Source of the DNA: a beta proteobacterium CB
GTDB lineage: Bacteria; Pseudomonadota; Gammaproteobacteria; Burkholderiales; Burkholderiaceae
Direction: 5' to 3'
Length of the DNA: 64,000 nucleotides
Assembly: GCA_000342265.1 (NCBI GenBank)
Contig: CP004348.1
Span: forward strand, 1,426,001-1,490,000
Shown: piece after piece, positions 8,523 through 17,829 of the stretch
Layout: every line of letters starts with the position of its first letter
How positions within the stretch are numbered: position 1 is the stretch's first letter
The notes under the pieces: generated by a model
What the model saw: the letters and a program-made list of their open reading frames with translations, nothing else
The model's database searches: none
What the model was told of the DNA's origin: nothing
Made by a program: the position numbers and the translations under genes

Positions 8523-9791
8523 ATGAATTTTCGCGTCTCCTACCTTGCTTCAACACTATTAATAGCGCTACTACTTGGCGCCTGTTCCAGCACCCCTGTT
8601 CAGCAAGTTAGCCCTACAGAGACTATCGTAAACCAGTCCGAGGATGCTGCGACAGAAGCCCGGTTTAGCCAAAACCTCAACCAGTTAATTGCTCAAATTG
8701 CTCAAACCCAGGGAATCCCTCAGGCCAGCCTTGAATCAGGCTTCTTAGATGCTAAAACGATTCCCTCCATACGCAAATTGGTGTTACCCCCATCGGGCAG
8801 CTTTAAAAAGAATTGGGTAGCCTATCGAAAACGCTTCATTGAGCCAGTTCGACTAAAGGCTGGCAAGGCCTTTTGGGAGCAAAACCAGGCATTCCTAAGC
8901 AAGGTTGAGCAAGAATCAGGGGTTCCGGCCGAAGTCATCGTCTCCATTATTGGGATTGAAACCATCTATGGCCGCCAAACTGGAAATTTTCGAGTAAAGG
9001 ATGTGCTTTCTACTTTGGCCTTCAGTTACCCGGATACGCCCAACAAAGCCAGTCGAGAGCAACTCTTTAAAGACCAGCTCCAAGAACTCATCCTCATGTG
9101 CTGGACTGAGGGCGGCGGTAGTTTGCCCGCCAACAATAGCAAGCAAGGATTGAACCAAACTCGCTTGAATGCCTGCTTAAATCAGAACAGCTCTTATGCA
9201 GGCGCCATTGGCCTGCCCCAATTCATGCCGAGTAGTATTCGCAGCTTTGCAGTAGATGGTGATGGCGATGGGCATATTGACCTCAAGCAGAGCCCTAAGG
9301 ATGCGATTGCTAGCGTGGCCAACTTCATGAGAAAGCACGGCTGGCAACCGGGAATGCCGATTTACTTCCCTGTGCAGGAGGGAGCCATTAGTGAAGCGCG
9401 AGCCCTAGCTGACGGCGAGCCTCAACTCAAATACTCAGTTGAGGCACTCGTCGCAAAAGGCATCTTGACTAAAGAGCAAGGCGATCTTCAGGCTGGAGGA
9501 GTTGAGCCACAAAGCAAGGCGCTCATTGTCGATCTTCCCTACCCCGATAAAGATGGCAACGATCAGGTTCGCTACGTAGTTGGCTTAAATAATTTCCTGA
9601 CGATTGTGCAGTACAACCGCAGTTACTTTTATGCGCAAAGTGTTGCTGAGTTTGCAGAAGCCTTGGGATACAAGAACCAAAGCGTAGTGCCTGTCGCTAC
9701 AACTAAACAAAAGCCAGAAGTAAAGTCAGGTGAAGCATCTAAATCTAAGGCCAAGAAGACTGCTGGTAAGAAAAAACAAAAACAGACTTAA
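8523..9791 (+). CDS. mltB: membrane-bound lytic murein transglycosylase B
   Basis: MltB cleaves the MurNAc-GlcNAc bond of peptidoglycan with formation of the 1,6-anhydro product. The 422-residue precursor has a lipobox LLGAC (lipid cysteine at residue 21), placing it on the outer membrane. The catalytic segment VSIIGIETIYGRQ carries the family glutamate at residue 146, and YAGAIGLPQFMPSSIRSF plus DGDGDGHIDL are diagnostic of the family. The C-terminus ends in a lysine-rich tail, longer than usual. It is transcribed divergently from the HDAC operon with 82 bases between them; no strong Shine-Dalgarno precedes the ATG. Confidence 0.95.
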   Translation: MNFRVSYLASTLLIALLLGACSSTPVQQVSPTETIVNQSEDAATEARFSQNLNQLIAQIAQTQGIPQASLESGFLDAKTIPSIRKLVLPPSGSFKKNWVAYRKRFIEPVRLKAGKAFWEQNQAFLSKVEQESGVPAEVIVSIIGIETIYGRQTGNFRVKDVLSTLAFSYPDTPNKASREQLFKDQLQELILMCWTEGGGSLPANNSKQGLNQTRLNACLNQNSSYAGAIGLPQFMPSSIRSFAVDGDGDGHIDLKQSPKDAIASVANFMRKHGWQPGMPIYFPVQEGAISEARALADGEPQLKYSVEALVAKGILTKEQGDLQAGGVEPQSKALIVDLPYPDKDGNDQVRYVVGLNNFLTIVQYNRSYFYAQSVAEFAEALGYKNQSVVPVATTKQKPEVKSGEASKSKAKKTAGKKKQKQT

Positions 9792-9811
9792 TCGACTTTC
9801 GACTAAATATC

Positions 9812-10723
9812 TTATGCTGGGAAAACTCCAGTTGAGAGATAGCGATCACCGCGGTCGCAGACAATAAAGACAATCGTGGCGTTCTCAACTTGGCGAGCAA
9901 TTCGCAAGGCAACCACTAAAGCGCCGCCAGCTGAAATGCCACAGAAGATACCCTCTTCAGCCGCAAGACGACGAGCCATCTCTTCTGCATCTGCTTGACT
10001 CACATACTCAATACGATCAACCTTGTCGCCTTGGTAAATCTTAGGTAGATACTCTGGAGCCCATTTACGAATACCGGGAATCTGTGAACCTTCTTCTGGT
10101 TGCGCACCAATAATCTGAATATTGGGATTCATGGACTTGAGATAAGTGGAGACTCCGGTAATAGTTCCAGTAGTACCCATTGATGAAACAAAGTGGGTAA
10201 CTTGACCATCAGTATCACGCCAGATTTCGGGGCCAGTAGTCTCGATATGAGCGCGTGGATTATCCGGATTTGCAAATTGATCCAACAATCTGCCGCGACC
10301 TTCTTTCTGCAATTGCAATGCATAGTCACGAGCAAATTCCATGCCACCAGAAGCCGCTGTAAGAATAAGTTCGGCTCCATAAGCAGCCATACTTTGGCGG
10401 CGTTCAATACTTTGATTTTCAGGCATCACCAAAAGCATCTTGTAGCCCAACATTGCAGCAGTCATCGCCAAAGCAATGCCAGTGTTACCACTAGTTGCCT
10501 CAATCAGAGTATCGCCAGGTTTAATTTCACCACGCTCTTGAGCGCGCAGGATCATCGACAGCGCAGGTCGGTCCTTCACCGACCCCGCTGGATTGTTACC
10601 CTCTAACTTTCCTAAAATCAGATTATTTCTGGAATCATTTTCTGCGCCAGGAATGCGTTGCAAACGAACCAGGGGTGTATTACCCACGGTCTGTGAAATA
10701 GTTAAGTAAGAAGGTGTGCTCAT
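9812..10723 (-). CDS. cysM: cysteine synthase B (O-acetylserine sulfhydrylase)
   Basis: This PLP enzyme makes cysteine from O-acetylserine and sulfide; the CysM type can also use thiosulfate. The 303-residue length fits CysM. The PLP lysine is K50 in EGNNPAGSVKDRPALS, the substrate/phosphate loop is EATSGNTGIALA, and the C-terminal GISAGGALVVAL is present. The isoform call rests on the NNPAGSVKDRPAL context and on FIVCDRGDRYLSTGVF near the end, both characteristic of CysM rather than CysK. It is convergent with mltB, with 20 bases between the stops. Confidence 0.95.
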   Translation of the reverse strand: MSTPSYLTISQTVGNTPLVRLQRIPGAENDSRNNLILGKLEGNNPAGSVKDRPALSMILRAQERGEIKPGDTLIEATSGNTGIALAMTAAMLGYKMLLVMPENQSIERRQSMAAYGAELILTAASGGMEFARDYALQLQKEGRGRLLDQFANPDNPRAHIETTGPEIWRDTDGQVTHFVSSMGTTGTITGVSTYLKSMNPNIQIIGAQPEEGSQIPGIRKWAPEYLPKIYQGDKVDRIEYVSQADAEEMARRLAAEEGIFCGISAGGALVVALRIARQVENATIVFIVCDRGDRYLSTGVFPA

Positions 10724-10764
10724 GAAACCATTTTAGCCATAAGCCAGGTTAGACGTAAAAGGGT

Positions 10765-11160
10765 TTAATTTCGGCGAATTGGCTCCGCACGATCCGAATG
10801 ATGGCGCGAACCACTTTGACCGCGTGAGCCACGTCTGCTAGCCTTGGAGCCCTCTTTATTAGTCCTGCCGTGCGGCTCACGAAAAGAACTGGGCGCCTCA
10901 ATGGTTAAGCCGTTATCCACCATCTTTTCTACAGATTTCATACCAATGCCGCGAACGCGCTTTTGCAGGTCATTCGCATCCTGAAAATGCCCACCATCTA
11001 AACGTTCAGCAATGATTGTTTTCGCTTTAGATGGCCCAATCCCTTTAATGCTTTCTAACTCAGACTGAGTTGCCGAATTGACATTGATTGGTGAGGCCCC
11101 AGCTAATGCCGAAACAGCAACAAATACTGAAAATACCAAAGACTTTAATAATTGAATCAT
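10765..11160 (-). CDS. exported helix-hairpin-helix protein (ComEA-like)
   Basis: The 131-residue product has a signal peptide (about 1-22, ending ALAGAS) followed by a tandem HhH region starting INVNSATQSELESIKGIG and containing GPSKAKTIIAERL and VRGIGMKSVEKMVDN. This is the DNA-binding arrangement of ComEA, which holds incoming DNA in the periplasm during natural transformation. The tail from about residue 95 is rich in Arg, Ser and Gly and strongly basic, which may add DNA affinity. Competence function is inferred from family; no other com genes are nearby. A GGAG ribosome site precedes the ATG. Confidence 0.85.
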   Translation of the reverse strand: MIQLLKSLVFSVFVAVSALAGASPINVNSATQSELESIKGIGPSKAKTIIAERLDGGHFQDANDLQKRVRGIGMKSVEKMVDNGLTIEAPSSFREPHGRTNKEGSKASRRGSRGQSGSRHHSDRAEPIRRN

Positions 11161-11179
11161 TTAATCTCCATCGGTTAAT

Positions 11180-11211
11180 AAAAAATCCACCCACACAAAG
11201 TGCAAGTGGAT
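11180..11211 (-). terminator. rho-independent terminator after the CHAT/zinc-ribbon unit
   Basis: Read on the minus strand, ATCCAC (complement of 11206-11211) pairs with GTGGAT (complement of 11185-11190) and is followed by a T6 run. It sits between the zinc-ribbon gene (ending at 11284) and the HhH gene (starting at 11160), so it separates the CHAT operon from the gene downstream. Confidence 0.65.
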
Positions 11212-11283
11212 CAGTTACAACGAATGGGATTTGAGGCTGTTGACCAAATTATGGTGATTACAAATAAATAGGTGAATACCTAC

Positions 11284-12072
11284 TTAGCCAATAATTCCTT
11301 TTAAACCAGTATAGATAGAAACTACGGTGGTTCCAAGCGCAACGATAGTTCCGCCACATTCCTGCACTTTCTTCATCATGCCATGCAGGCTGCTAGGAGA
11401 TATTCTTCCTTCACCCAACCCAGTTACAACCGCCTTTAGGAAGGGATTAATCAATGCCGTGCGTAGGTGGCGCTGCTTGCTTGCGTAAGCAACACCCCCT
11501 AAAAGCATTCCCGTTAAAAAACTAAAAGCAATACTGGCTGAATATTCTAGAACCTCACGCCATTCAAAAGTATTTTGCGGCCAAATTGGCGAGCTATCTA
11601 CTAAAGAAGTCATCCAACTCATGCCAATCACCGATGCTATTGCCAAAAAGACTACCCCCATAAACCAAGGGAACAATCTTCTTGGCGCACTTTTAAACAA
11701 GAAGTAGCCAAAAGGCAGAGGCAAAACAATGGAAATTAATCTAAGGTACAACGGCTTGGTGTCATAAACAATCGTAATTAATCCATGCGCTGCTAGTAAG
11801 AGCAAAAGAGGAATTCCGATGTACAGCAAGATGTCTAACAGAGATAAAGCTAAGCCTCTTGGTTCCGCCTGCTTTTGAGCCTGCTCATCAAGCAGTAGCT
11901 GCAATTCGGCAATGCGATGCTCGTAGGCGTCTTGATTTGGTATCTCCTCAAGGCGCCTTTCCAGCTCCGCAACCTTAGCCATCATAGGCTTAAAAAGATA
12001 GAGGTCTCTTGTGCAAACCTTGCAGACTGTTGCCTCTTCGGCAACCTCAGAGAGGCAATATGGGCAATGCAT
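11284..12072 (-). CDS. zinc-ribbon, coiled-coil, multi-pass membrane protein (function unknown)
   Basis: The 262-residue protein opens with a four-cysteine zinc ribbon (C3, C6, C17, C20 in MHCPYC...VCKVC), then a predicted coiled coil (about 30-68, VAELERRLEEIP...IAELQLLLDEQ), then four hydrophobic segments: about 76-104 (LLDILLYIGIPLLLLLAAHG), 111-128, 133-153 and 173-196. The C-terminal 60 residues include GEGRISPSSLHGMMKKVQE. I do not recognise a named family. Its ATG shares an A with the stop of the preceding Ig-like gene (TAATG), so the two are translationally coupled. Together with the upstream CHAT gene it probably forms one transcriptional unit. The ribbon would face the cytoplasm if the N-terminus is inside. 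Confidence 0.75.
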   Translation of the reverse strand: MHCPYCLSEVAEEATVCKVCTRDLYLFKPMMAKVAELERRLEEIPNQDAYEHRIAELQLLLDEQAQKQAEPRGLALSLLDILLYIGIPLLLLLAAHGLITIVYDTKPLYLRLISIVLPLPFGYFLFKSAPRRLFPWFMGVVFLAIASVIGMSWMTSLVDSSPIWPQNTFEWREVLEYSASIAFSFLTGMLLGGVAYASKQRHLRTALINPFLKAVVTGLGEGRISPSSLHGMMKKVQECGGTIVALGTTVVSIYTGLKGIIG

Positions 12073-12509
12073 TACTTAGCGACATTCAGAGTGAACACCG
12101 AGTTTGTTTCTCGGCCATCAACATCCTTCACAGTAACTCGAATAGTGTGAGCACCAGGAGGAACATCTGCCTTTGAAAAATCAATACCACTAGAAGTAAT
12201 CGCATTCTTAAGGCGCGGAGTTAAATCAACAAAGGGTGATTTCATATAGACCACTTTGACAGAAGCGGGATCGATCTTCCCCTCACCACGCGCCTCAAAA
12301 TTTACCTTGAAATCAATCGGTGAGACAACTGGGGCATCAGCTTCAGGAGAAATCAACTTGACCGAAGGACCCCGAGAAATTCCGCGCGTCGCTAAGGTGC
12401 CGGATGCTGCAGGTAAAGCGGCCTCCTTAGCGCTTATGAGTTGCGCTGCATTTACTGCAGATGCAGACAATACCAAACTAACTAAAAGTGAAAGTTGAAT
12501 GAATTTCAT
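12072..12509 (-). CDS. secreted Ig-like domain protein (function unknown)
   Basis: The 145-residue precursor has a clear signal peptide (MKFIQLSLLVSLVLSASAVNA, cleavage expected before AQL). The mature part has the pattern of a small beta-sandwich: VKLISPEADAPVVSPIDFKV near its start, VKVVYMKSPFVDLTPRL in the middle, and PPGAHTIRVTVKDVDGRETN close to the end, as in Ig-like folds that extend larger envelope proteins. The gene lies 41 bases downstream of the CHAT gene and overlaps the start of the zinc-ribbon gene. I infer an envelope role in the same unit, perhaps as a partner or substrate of the CHAT protein. Confidence 0.75.
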   Translation of the reverse strand: MKFIQLSLLVSLVLSASAVNAAQLISAKEAALPAASGTLATRGISRGPSVKLISPEADAPVVSPIDFKVNFEARGEGKIDPASVKVVYMKSPFVDLTPRLKNAITSSGIDFSKADVPPGAHTIRVTVKDVDGRETNSVFTLNVAK

Positions 12510-12550
12510 AATAATTCCAATAAGTATTGAATTGATAGGTAGATACTAAA

Positions 12551-15500
12551 TCAATCGCCCACCACTACAAAAGGCGCCCAGAATAAAGGATGTGCATAAG
12601 AGTATTTCATAGTACCGCCCTCCCTCATGCCACCTTGATCAACTTGATAAAGCATTGCCTGTCTCAGGACCTCCGACTTCGCTAGGCCTTGATTTTGTTG
12701 TTGGCGTTTAAATAGATCTGTCATCAACTGCCTTGATGCCACTGAATCTACAGGCCAATTAGAGACTAATATTGCCCTCGCCCCCGCAAAGAAAAACGCT
12801 CTACCCAAGCCCGATATGGCCTCGGAACCAGAGCCCTCGCCTGCCGCGGTATTACAAGCCGAAAGTACAACCCAATCAGCATCCAACTTCAAAGCAATGA
12901 CCTTATCCATAGTCAATAAACCATCATCCTGATCCCCAGTCACCTCTGGGGAAGACATTGCCAAGGCTGGCTGAGTAAGCCCATTGAGCTCTCCAGGCAC
13001 TAAGCCATGAGTTGAAAACATAATGACCTTGCGATCGGATAAATCCATTGAAGTCACCTGCTTAACGCTAGCCTGCTTGTGCAAAAAGATATCACTTGGC
13101 TGAGCCCCAACTACCCTGCCAATTTCCTCGATTTCTAAACTTGTGTCCGGCAAACGCGGCAGAAGAGCCAACTCTGCAGAACTTACGCCCACTGTCTTGG
13201 GGGCACTTCTTAACTTCAGTGGCATGCCACGCGTAGCTAACTGAGTTACACCACTCTTTTGAGCGCTCTTTTCTTGCGAAGCACTAAAGTAGGGATCTCC
13301 AAATCCTACGAAATTTTTTCGACCAGGACTACCCTCGGGGAGACTTCTAAGTGCAGTTAATGCCGTTACTGAAGGGATTTGAGCTACTGCAATATCCCTC
13401 GTAAGCCATGGCACGGATTTGTATCCCACAAAAGCAATGGCTCCCCCTTTAGCCGGTTGGGTTGTTGCTTGAGTGACTAATAGCGATATTGGCAGTTGAC
13501 CAAGCTCTGCATGAGGCACAACCAGCATGATTTTTTTGCCCTTAAAGCCAGACTCCACTGGCGCCAAAATCTCCTGATAGAGCTTATATGCCAACGCAAC
13601 ATCGAAAGGCGGAATCTCATCGATTGTTGAAACTCCAGGATCAAGCGCCTTTCGCAGTTGAGAAACCTGGCTTGCCATTTGTTTGCGACCAATGGCTAGC
13701 TGGGAAAATTGTGGGGGACCCTGCTTACTGATTGCCCATACATATCCAACATTTTCTGCAAAGTACCAGGAAACTAGAACCTCATCTGGCTTTAATAAAC
13801 GCTGCGTTCTCTCGATAGAGGCCGGCTTTGGCTCAACAAGCTCCGCGTATTCGGGAAATTTTTTCTCAATCTCTTTCTTCAGTGATTCACGCTGAGATTT
13901 AAAAGTCTCAATATCAGACTGAATTTTTCCTTGGACGGCAGGCAGCTGCTGATCAGGGGACGCAGAGCGCAAGCCAGTTAGCAACTCAGATAAGGTGTTA
14001 ACTCGTCTTTGTAGATCCTGCTCCCGCCTTGCAAGGCCAGCTAATTGAGCATCCTTAATATTTGCCCGAGCTGCACTTGCGGTTAATGCCCTCTGAACAC
14101 CGCTCCCCCTTGCAATGTCAGCAATTTGGAAGGCCTGTGCAGCTGCTGATGCTGCTTGAGCTGGATCAGTTTTTGCCGTATGGGCCAAGGAAGCTAAGTA
14201 GCTTTCTAATATAAAAGTCATGCGTTGCTGTTGTTTGATGCTAGTTGTATCGTTTTCTGCATCATTGCGTGCTTGATCAATCAGGATCGGTATAGAGGCT
14301 CTATATGCAGATTCCGCCTCAGACCACTTACCATCAGCCTGCAAACTAACAGCTTCAAATGCCCGCACCATTGCTAAACGCGGTGAATTTTTTTCAGAAG
14401 ATAACTCAAGCCTCTTAAGCATTCGGCTAGACATCTCATATGCTTGACTAGACTTACCAGTCTTCAGCATCGCTAAGACCCAATCGAGATCACCTAATTG
14501 ATAGTTCTTTACCAGCTCAGGATCCGTTTTGATACCAGTTGCCATCTCTTCAAATACTTGATTGGCTTCAGAATACTTCCCATCAGCGACAAGCGCAGTC
14601 CCCAAAGATCGAAGGGCTAGGGCTAATGTACCGTTAGCGCCCGTAGCACCAGCCGCTTTAATGGTACTCAAAGCAAGTCTTGAAAGAGCAACTGCTTCAG
14701 GATATCGCCCTTGCTCATTCACAATTACCGCTAAAGTGCGGAGGCCACGAGCAACCTCAATAGAGTTTGAGCCAAAATTTGATAATGACAGCGTAATTGA
14801 CTTGCGAGCATAAAACTCAGCATCAATTAATTTTCTCTGCCTCAATAAAACGTTAGCTAAATTTAATTCTCTATTTGAAATTTGAGAAACATAAATTCTT
14901 GGGTTATTTGTTGAGTCGGAAGTAGAGCGTGCCTCATCACCAACGATATCAACTTTATTGGCGCTATTTTTTACCTTTTCATACTGCATCTCAAGCAAAT
15001 GAATTGCTTTACGCAAGGCGCGCTCACTCTCAATCCATTGGCCCTGAGTGGAGTAATAAATACCTCGAGCACTCTCATAATTAGACTCCCAAAATGGACC
15101 ATAAGAAGTGAAGCTTCTTGCTCTACTTAAACCATTTAAGGTGTTCTCTAGAATATCCAAGGTTTTCTTAGCGGCCTCAAAATTACCAGAATAGGAATAG
15201 TAGGAACTCAGCAGCCTACCCATGGATATCTGAGAGCCATTTAAATTTGGCAAAGCTGAGAGTTGATACGCCTGGGCTTTCTGTATATAGGTGATTGCAA
15301 GCGATTGTTTGCCAACAGAGTTTTCCAGGACGCTTAAATCAATCAAGTCATTCAAATGCAGTCTTGGATTGGTTGATGGATGCTGGTTAACTGCAATCTC
15401 TAAATTTTTTAAAGCCTCATTCACATTACCAAGATCCTCAAACGCCACCGATCTTCTTTTGTAGAAATGATTTAGCGTTTCATTATCTTGAGTCGATGGC

Positions 15501-15715
15501 GCTGGTAAGGCAATTACTTTTTTTGCTCTCTCAACCACCGCTAAGTCAGGCTTTGTTTGATCCACCAATCTAAGGATGTCTTTGACATCTCGCGGGGGAG
15601 CCTTAATACTTTCAATATCAACCTGCTCTTTAAGCTCAGTCGAAAGTGAGTAATTTGAGGTAAAAAGAATGCCAAAGGAAAGTAGCGCTACCAGGAAGCG
15701 TGAAAACATTCTCAA
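12551..15715 (-). CDS. exported TPR-CHAT protein (putative caspase-like protease)
   Basis: The 1054-residue protein begins with a signal peptide or anchor (about 8-27, LVALLSFGILFTSNYSLS). A long helical region follows with TPR-like repeats, for example around GNVNEALKNLEIAVNQHP, GRYPEAVALSRLALSTIK and GKYSEANQVFEEMATGI, then a coiled coil near QSDIETFKSQRESLKKEIEKK. The C-terminal quarter is a CHAT domain: the catalytic histidine is H903 in MFSTHGLVPGELNG, the cysteine is C954 in VVLSACNTAAGEG, and the domain ends HPLFWAPFVVVGD. CHAT domains are clan CD peptidases related to caspases and separases. The dyad is intact, so activity is likely; the target is unknown. The likely start is the TTG complementary to 15713-15715, with GGAGG about 5 bases upstream; an ATG two codons in is the alternative. 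Confidence 0.9.
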   Translation of the reverse strand: MRMFSRFLVALLSFGILFTSNYSLSTELKEQVDIESIKAPPRDVKDILRLVDQTKPDLAVVERAKKVIALPAPSTQDNETLNHFYKRRSVAFEDLGNVNEALKNLEIAVNQHPSTNPRLHLNDLIDLSVLENSVGKQSLAITYIQKAQAYQLSALPNLNGSQISMGRLLSSYYSYSGNFEAAKKTLDILENTLNGLSRARSFTSYGPFWESNYESARGIYYSTQGQWIESERALRKAIHLLEMQYEKVKNSANKVDIVGDEARSTSDSTNNPRIYVSQISNRELNLANVLLRQRKLIDAEFYARKSITLSLSNFGSNSIEVARGLRTLAVIVNEQGRYPEAVALSRLALSTIKAAGATGANGTLALALRSLGTALVADGKYSEANQVFEEMATGIKTDPELVKNYQLGDLDWVLAMLKTGKSSQAYEMSSRMLKRLELSSEKNSPRLAMVRAFEAVSLQADGKWSEAESAYRASIPILIDQARNDAENDTTSIKQQQRMTFILESYLASLAHTAKTDPAQAASAAAQAFQIADIARGSGVQRALTASAARANIKDAQLAGLARREQDLQRRVNTLSELLTGLRSASPDQQLPAVQGKIQSDIETFKSQRESLKKEIEKKFPEYAELVEPKPASIERTQRLLKPDEVLVSWYFAENVGYVWAISKQGPPQFSQLAIGRKQMASQVSQLRKALDPGVSTIDEIPPFDVALAYKLYQEILAPVESGFKGKKIMLVVPHAELGQLPISLLVTQATTQPAKGGAIAFVGYKSVPWLTRDIAVAQIPSVTALTALRSLPEGSPGRKNFVGFGDPYFSASQEKSAQKSGVTQLATRGMPLKLRSAPKTVGVSSAELALLPRLPDTSLEIEEIGRVVGAQPSDIFLHKQASVKQVTSMDLSDRKVIMFSTHGLVPGELNGLTQPALAMSSPEVTGDQDDGLLTMDKVIALKLDADWVVLSACNTAAGEGSGSEAISGLGRAFFFAGARAILVSNWPVDSVASRQLMTDLFKRQQQNQGLAKSEVLRQAMLYQVDQGGMREGGTMKYSYAHPLFWAPFVVVGD

Positions 15716-15824
15716 AGTGACCTCCCAACTTACATAGGACTATATTAGCCCAAAACTAAGCAGAAATGAGGCGGTTGAATCAGTAATTAGCCTAGCAAAG
15801 GCCTTGTATTCAATAGATAGACGC

Positions 15825-16853
15825 TCATTTCACATCCAATGGTGATGCCAAGAAATCCGCATTAGCCGATAGCCAGGTAATATAACGACTGACACCCTGC
15901 TCGACATTTAGGAAAGGCTCTGAATATCCAGCGGCGCGTAGTTTGGTTAAATCCGCTTGCGTGAAGCACTGATACTTACCTTTGAGCGCATCTGGGAACG
16001 GAATGTATTCAATTGCCTTTTCTTTAACTAGCTCTTCTAAGCTAGCAGGATTGGCATGATCGATTTTGCGCATGGCATTGGCCACTGCATGAGCAACATC
16101 ATTGAATGGTTGCGCGCGACCACTACCGAGATTGAAGATACCGCTGATCTCTGGATGATCCAAGAAATAGAGGTTCACTTTAACTACATCTTCAACCGAA
16201 ACAAAGTCACGACTTTGCTCACCTGCGGCATAGCCGCCATATTCACCAAAGAGCTTTACCTTGCCATTGGCTTTGTATTGGTGATACTGGTGAAAGGCTA
16301 CAGAAGCCATGCGACCCTTATGGGACTCACGAGGACCATAGACATTAAAGTATCGAAAGCCTACAACTTGCGCTGTATTCGCCTTCTCAGCAAAGCGCTT
16401 ACGCATTACCTGATCAAATAAGAACTTAGAGTAACCATAAATATTTAATGGCTTCTCATGCTCGCGGCTCTCTACAAATACATCAGAACCACCATAGGTT
16501 GCTGCTGAAGAGGCGTAGAGTAGCTGCACTTTCTGCTCGGTACAAATATCAAGTAAATCCATGGTGTAGCGGAAATTATTCGCCATCATGAAGATGCCAT
16601 CTGTTTCCATTGTGTCAGAGCAAGCTCCTTCATGAAATACCGCCCTTACCTTGCCAAAGCGACCACTTCTAAATGCCTCCAGAAATTCGTCTTTATCAAG
16701 ATAATCAATGATGTCGAGGTCTGCTAGATTGCGATACTTATCAGCGGGACGTAAATCATCGACGGCAATAATATTTTTCTCGCCTCGCGCATTCAGCGCC
16801 TGAACAATATTGGCACCAATAAAGCCAGCAGCGCCGGTTACGATAATCGTCAT
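15825..16853 (-). CDS. hldD: ADP-L-glycero-D-manno-heptose 6-epimerase
   Basis: HldD converts ADP-D-glycero-heptose to the L-glycero form used for the LPS inner core. The 342-residue protein is an extended short-chain dehydrogenase: the NAD(P) loop is [15 protein letters not shown] at the N-terminus, and the catalytic YGYSK supplies Tyr and Lys. Further family segments are [20 protein letters not shown] and [15 protein letters not shown]. It overlaps the hldE kinase gene by 4 bases (ATGA), so the two are coupled. Confidence 0.96.
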   Translation of the reverse strand: MTIIVTGAAGFIGANIVQALNARGEKNIIAVDDLRPADKYRNLADLDIIDYLDKDEFLEAFRSGRFGKVRAVFHEGACSDTMETDGIFMMANNFRYTMDLLDICTEQKVQLLYASSAATYGGSDVFVESREHEKPLNIYGYSKFLFDQVMRKRFAEKANTAQVVGFRYFNVYGPRESHKGRMASVAFHQYHQYKANGKVKLFGEYGGYAAGEQSRDFVSVEDVVKVNLYFLDHPEISGIFNLGSGRAQPFNDVAHAVANAMRKIDHANPASLEELVKEKAIEYIPFPDALKGKYQCFTQADLTKLRAAGYSEPFLNVEQGVSRYITWLSANADFLASPLDVK

Positions 16854-17779
16854 TGCAATTCCTCTGAAGTAACGGTGGCAGTACCTAATTTGCCCACCAC
16901 AATACCACCTGCGCGATTAGCCAAAGCCATTGCTCTTTCAAGCGGCCAGCCTGCCGCCAATGCCACTGCAAGAGTGCCAATAACAGTATCACCTGCGCCT
17001 GATACATCAAACACCTCACGTGCCTGAGCCTTAACGTGACTAACACCCGCCTCAGTGAATAAACTCATACCCTCCTCAGATCGAGTCAGGAGCAGCGCCT
17101 CAAGGTTTAATGATTTTCTAAGATCTTGAGCTCTCTTAGTCAAATCCTCTTCACTAGTCCATTGACCAACTACCTGACGAAGCTCGCTTCGGTTTGGAGT
17201 GAGCACAGTTGCGCCACGATATTTAGCGTAGTCATCCCCCTTAGGATCGACCAGGATCATTTTCTTTTGAGCGCGCGCCTGCTCAATCATCAAAGCTACT
17301 TGACATAATGCCCCTTTGCCGTAGTCAGACAAAATCACTACATCGGAATCGCCTACAAGCTTCTCATAACGCTCTAACTTATGGGCGAGAGCTGACTCAC
17401 TAGGAGCCTCTTCAAAGTCCAAACGAATCAGTTGCTGCTGCCTTGCGATGACACGTAACTTCACAGTTGTCGGCACTTTGCCATCAACCTCTAATTGACT
17501 ATCAACACCACTCGATTTCAACAACTCAGTAACGCGATGTCCCGGCTCGTCGTCACCAATCACACCCAAGATTGTTGTCTTCGCGCCAAGAGCTGCCACG
17601 TTACGGGCAACGTTAGCTGCTCCGCCTAAACGTTCATCAATCTTACCCACCTGAACAACTGGCACCGGCGCCTCAGGAGAAATCCGATTCGTATCACCAA
17701 ACCAATAGCGGTCAAGCATGACGTCACCCACCACCAATAAGCGGGCTTTAGAAAATTGTTCTCGGTTAGCTTTTTCCAC
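16850..17779 (-). CDS. hldE: D-glycero-beta-D-manno-heptose-7-phosphate kinase (HldE kinase domain)
   Basis: The 309-residue product covers only the ribokinase-type kinase half of E. coli HldE, the usual split form in Burkholderiales; the adenylyltransferase (rfaE2/hldC) must be elsewhere. The N-terminal [20 protein letters not shown] and the anion-hole/catalytic [17 protein letters not shown] are diagnostic. It phosphorylates heptose-7-phosphate at C1 in the ADP-heptose pathway. It is followed by hldD with a 4-base overlap and preceded by ugd with 50 bases between, in an LPS-oriented group. Confidence 0.94.
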   Translation of the reverse strand: MEKANREQFSKARLLVVGDVMLDRYWFGDTNRISPEAPVPVVQVGKIDERLGGAANVARNVAALGAKTTILGVIGDDEPGHRVTELLKSSGVDSQLEVDGKVPTTVKLRVIARQQQLIRLDFEEAPSESALAHKLERYEKLVGDSDVVILSDYGKGALCQVALMIEQARAQKKMILVDPKGDDYAKYRGATVLTPNRSELRQVVGQWTSEEDLTKRAQDLRKSLNLEALLLTRSEEGMSLFTEAGVSHVKAQAREVFDVSGAGDTVIGTLAVALAAGWPLERAMALANRAGGIVVGKLGTATVTSEELQ

Positions 17780-17829
17780 GATGTAACTAATCTCTCTAAT
17801 CTTTCGAATGGATTCTTGGGTACTTGTAA

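Noticed and set aside
12551..15715. Craspase-like CHAT defence partner of a type III-E CRISPR effector
   Set aside because: No CRISPR array, gRAMP or other effector is present, and the protein has an N-terminal signal sequence that would place it outside the cytoplasm.
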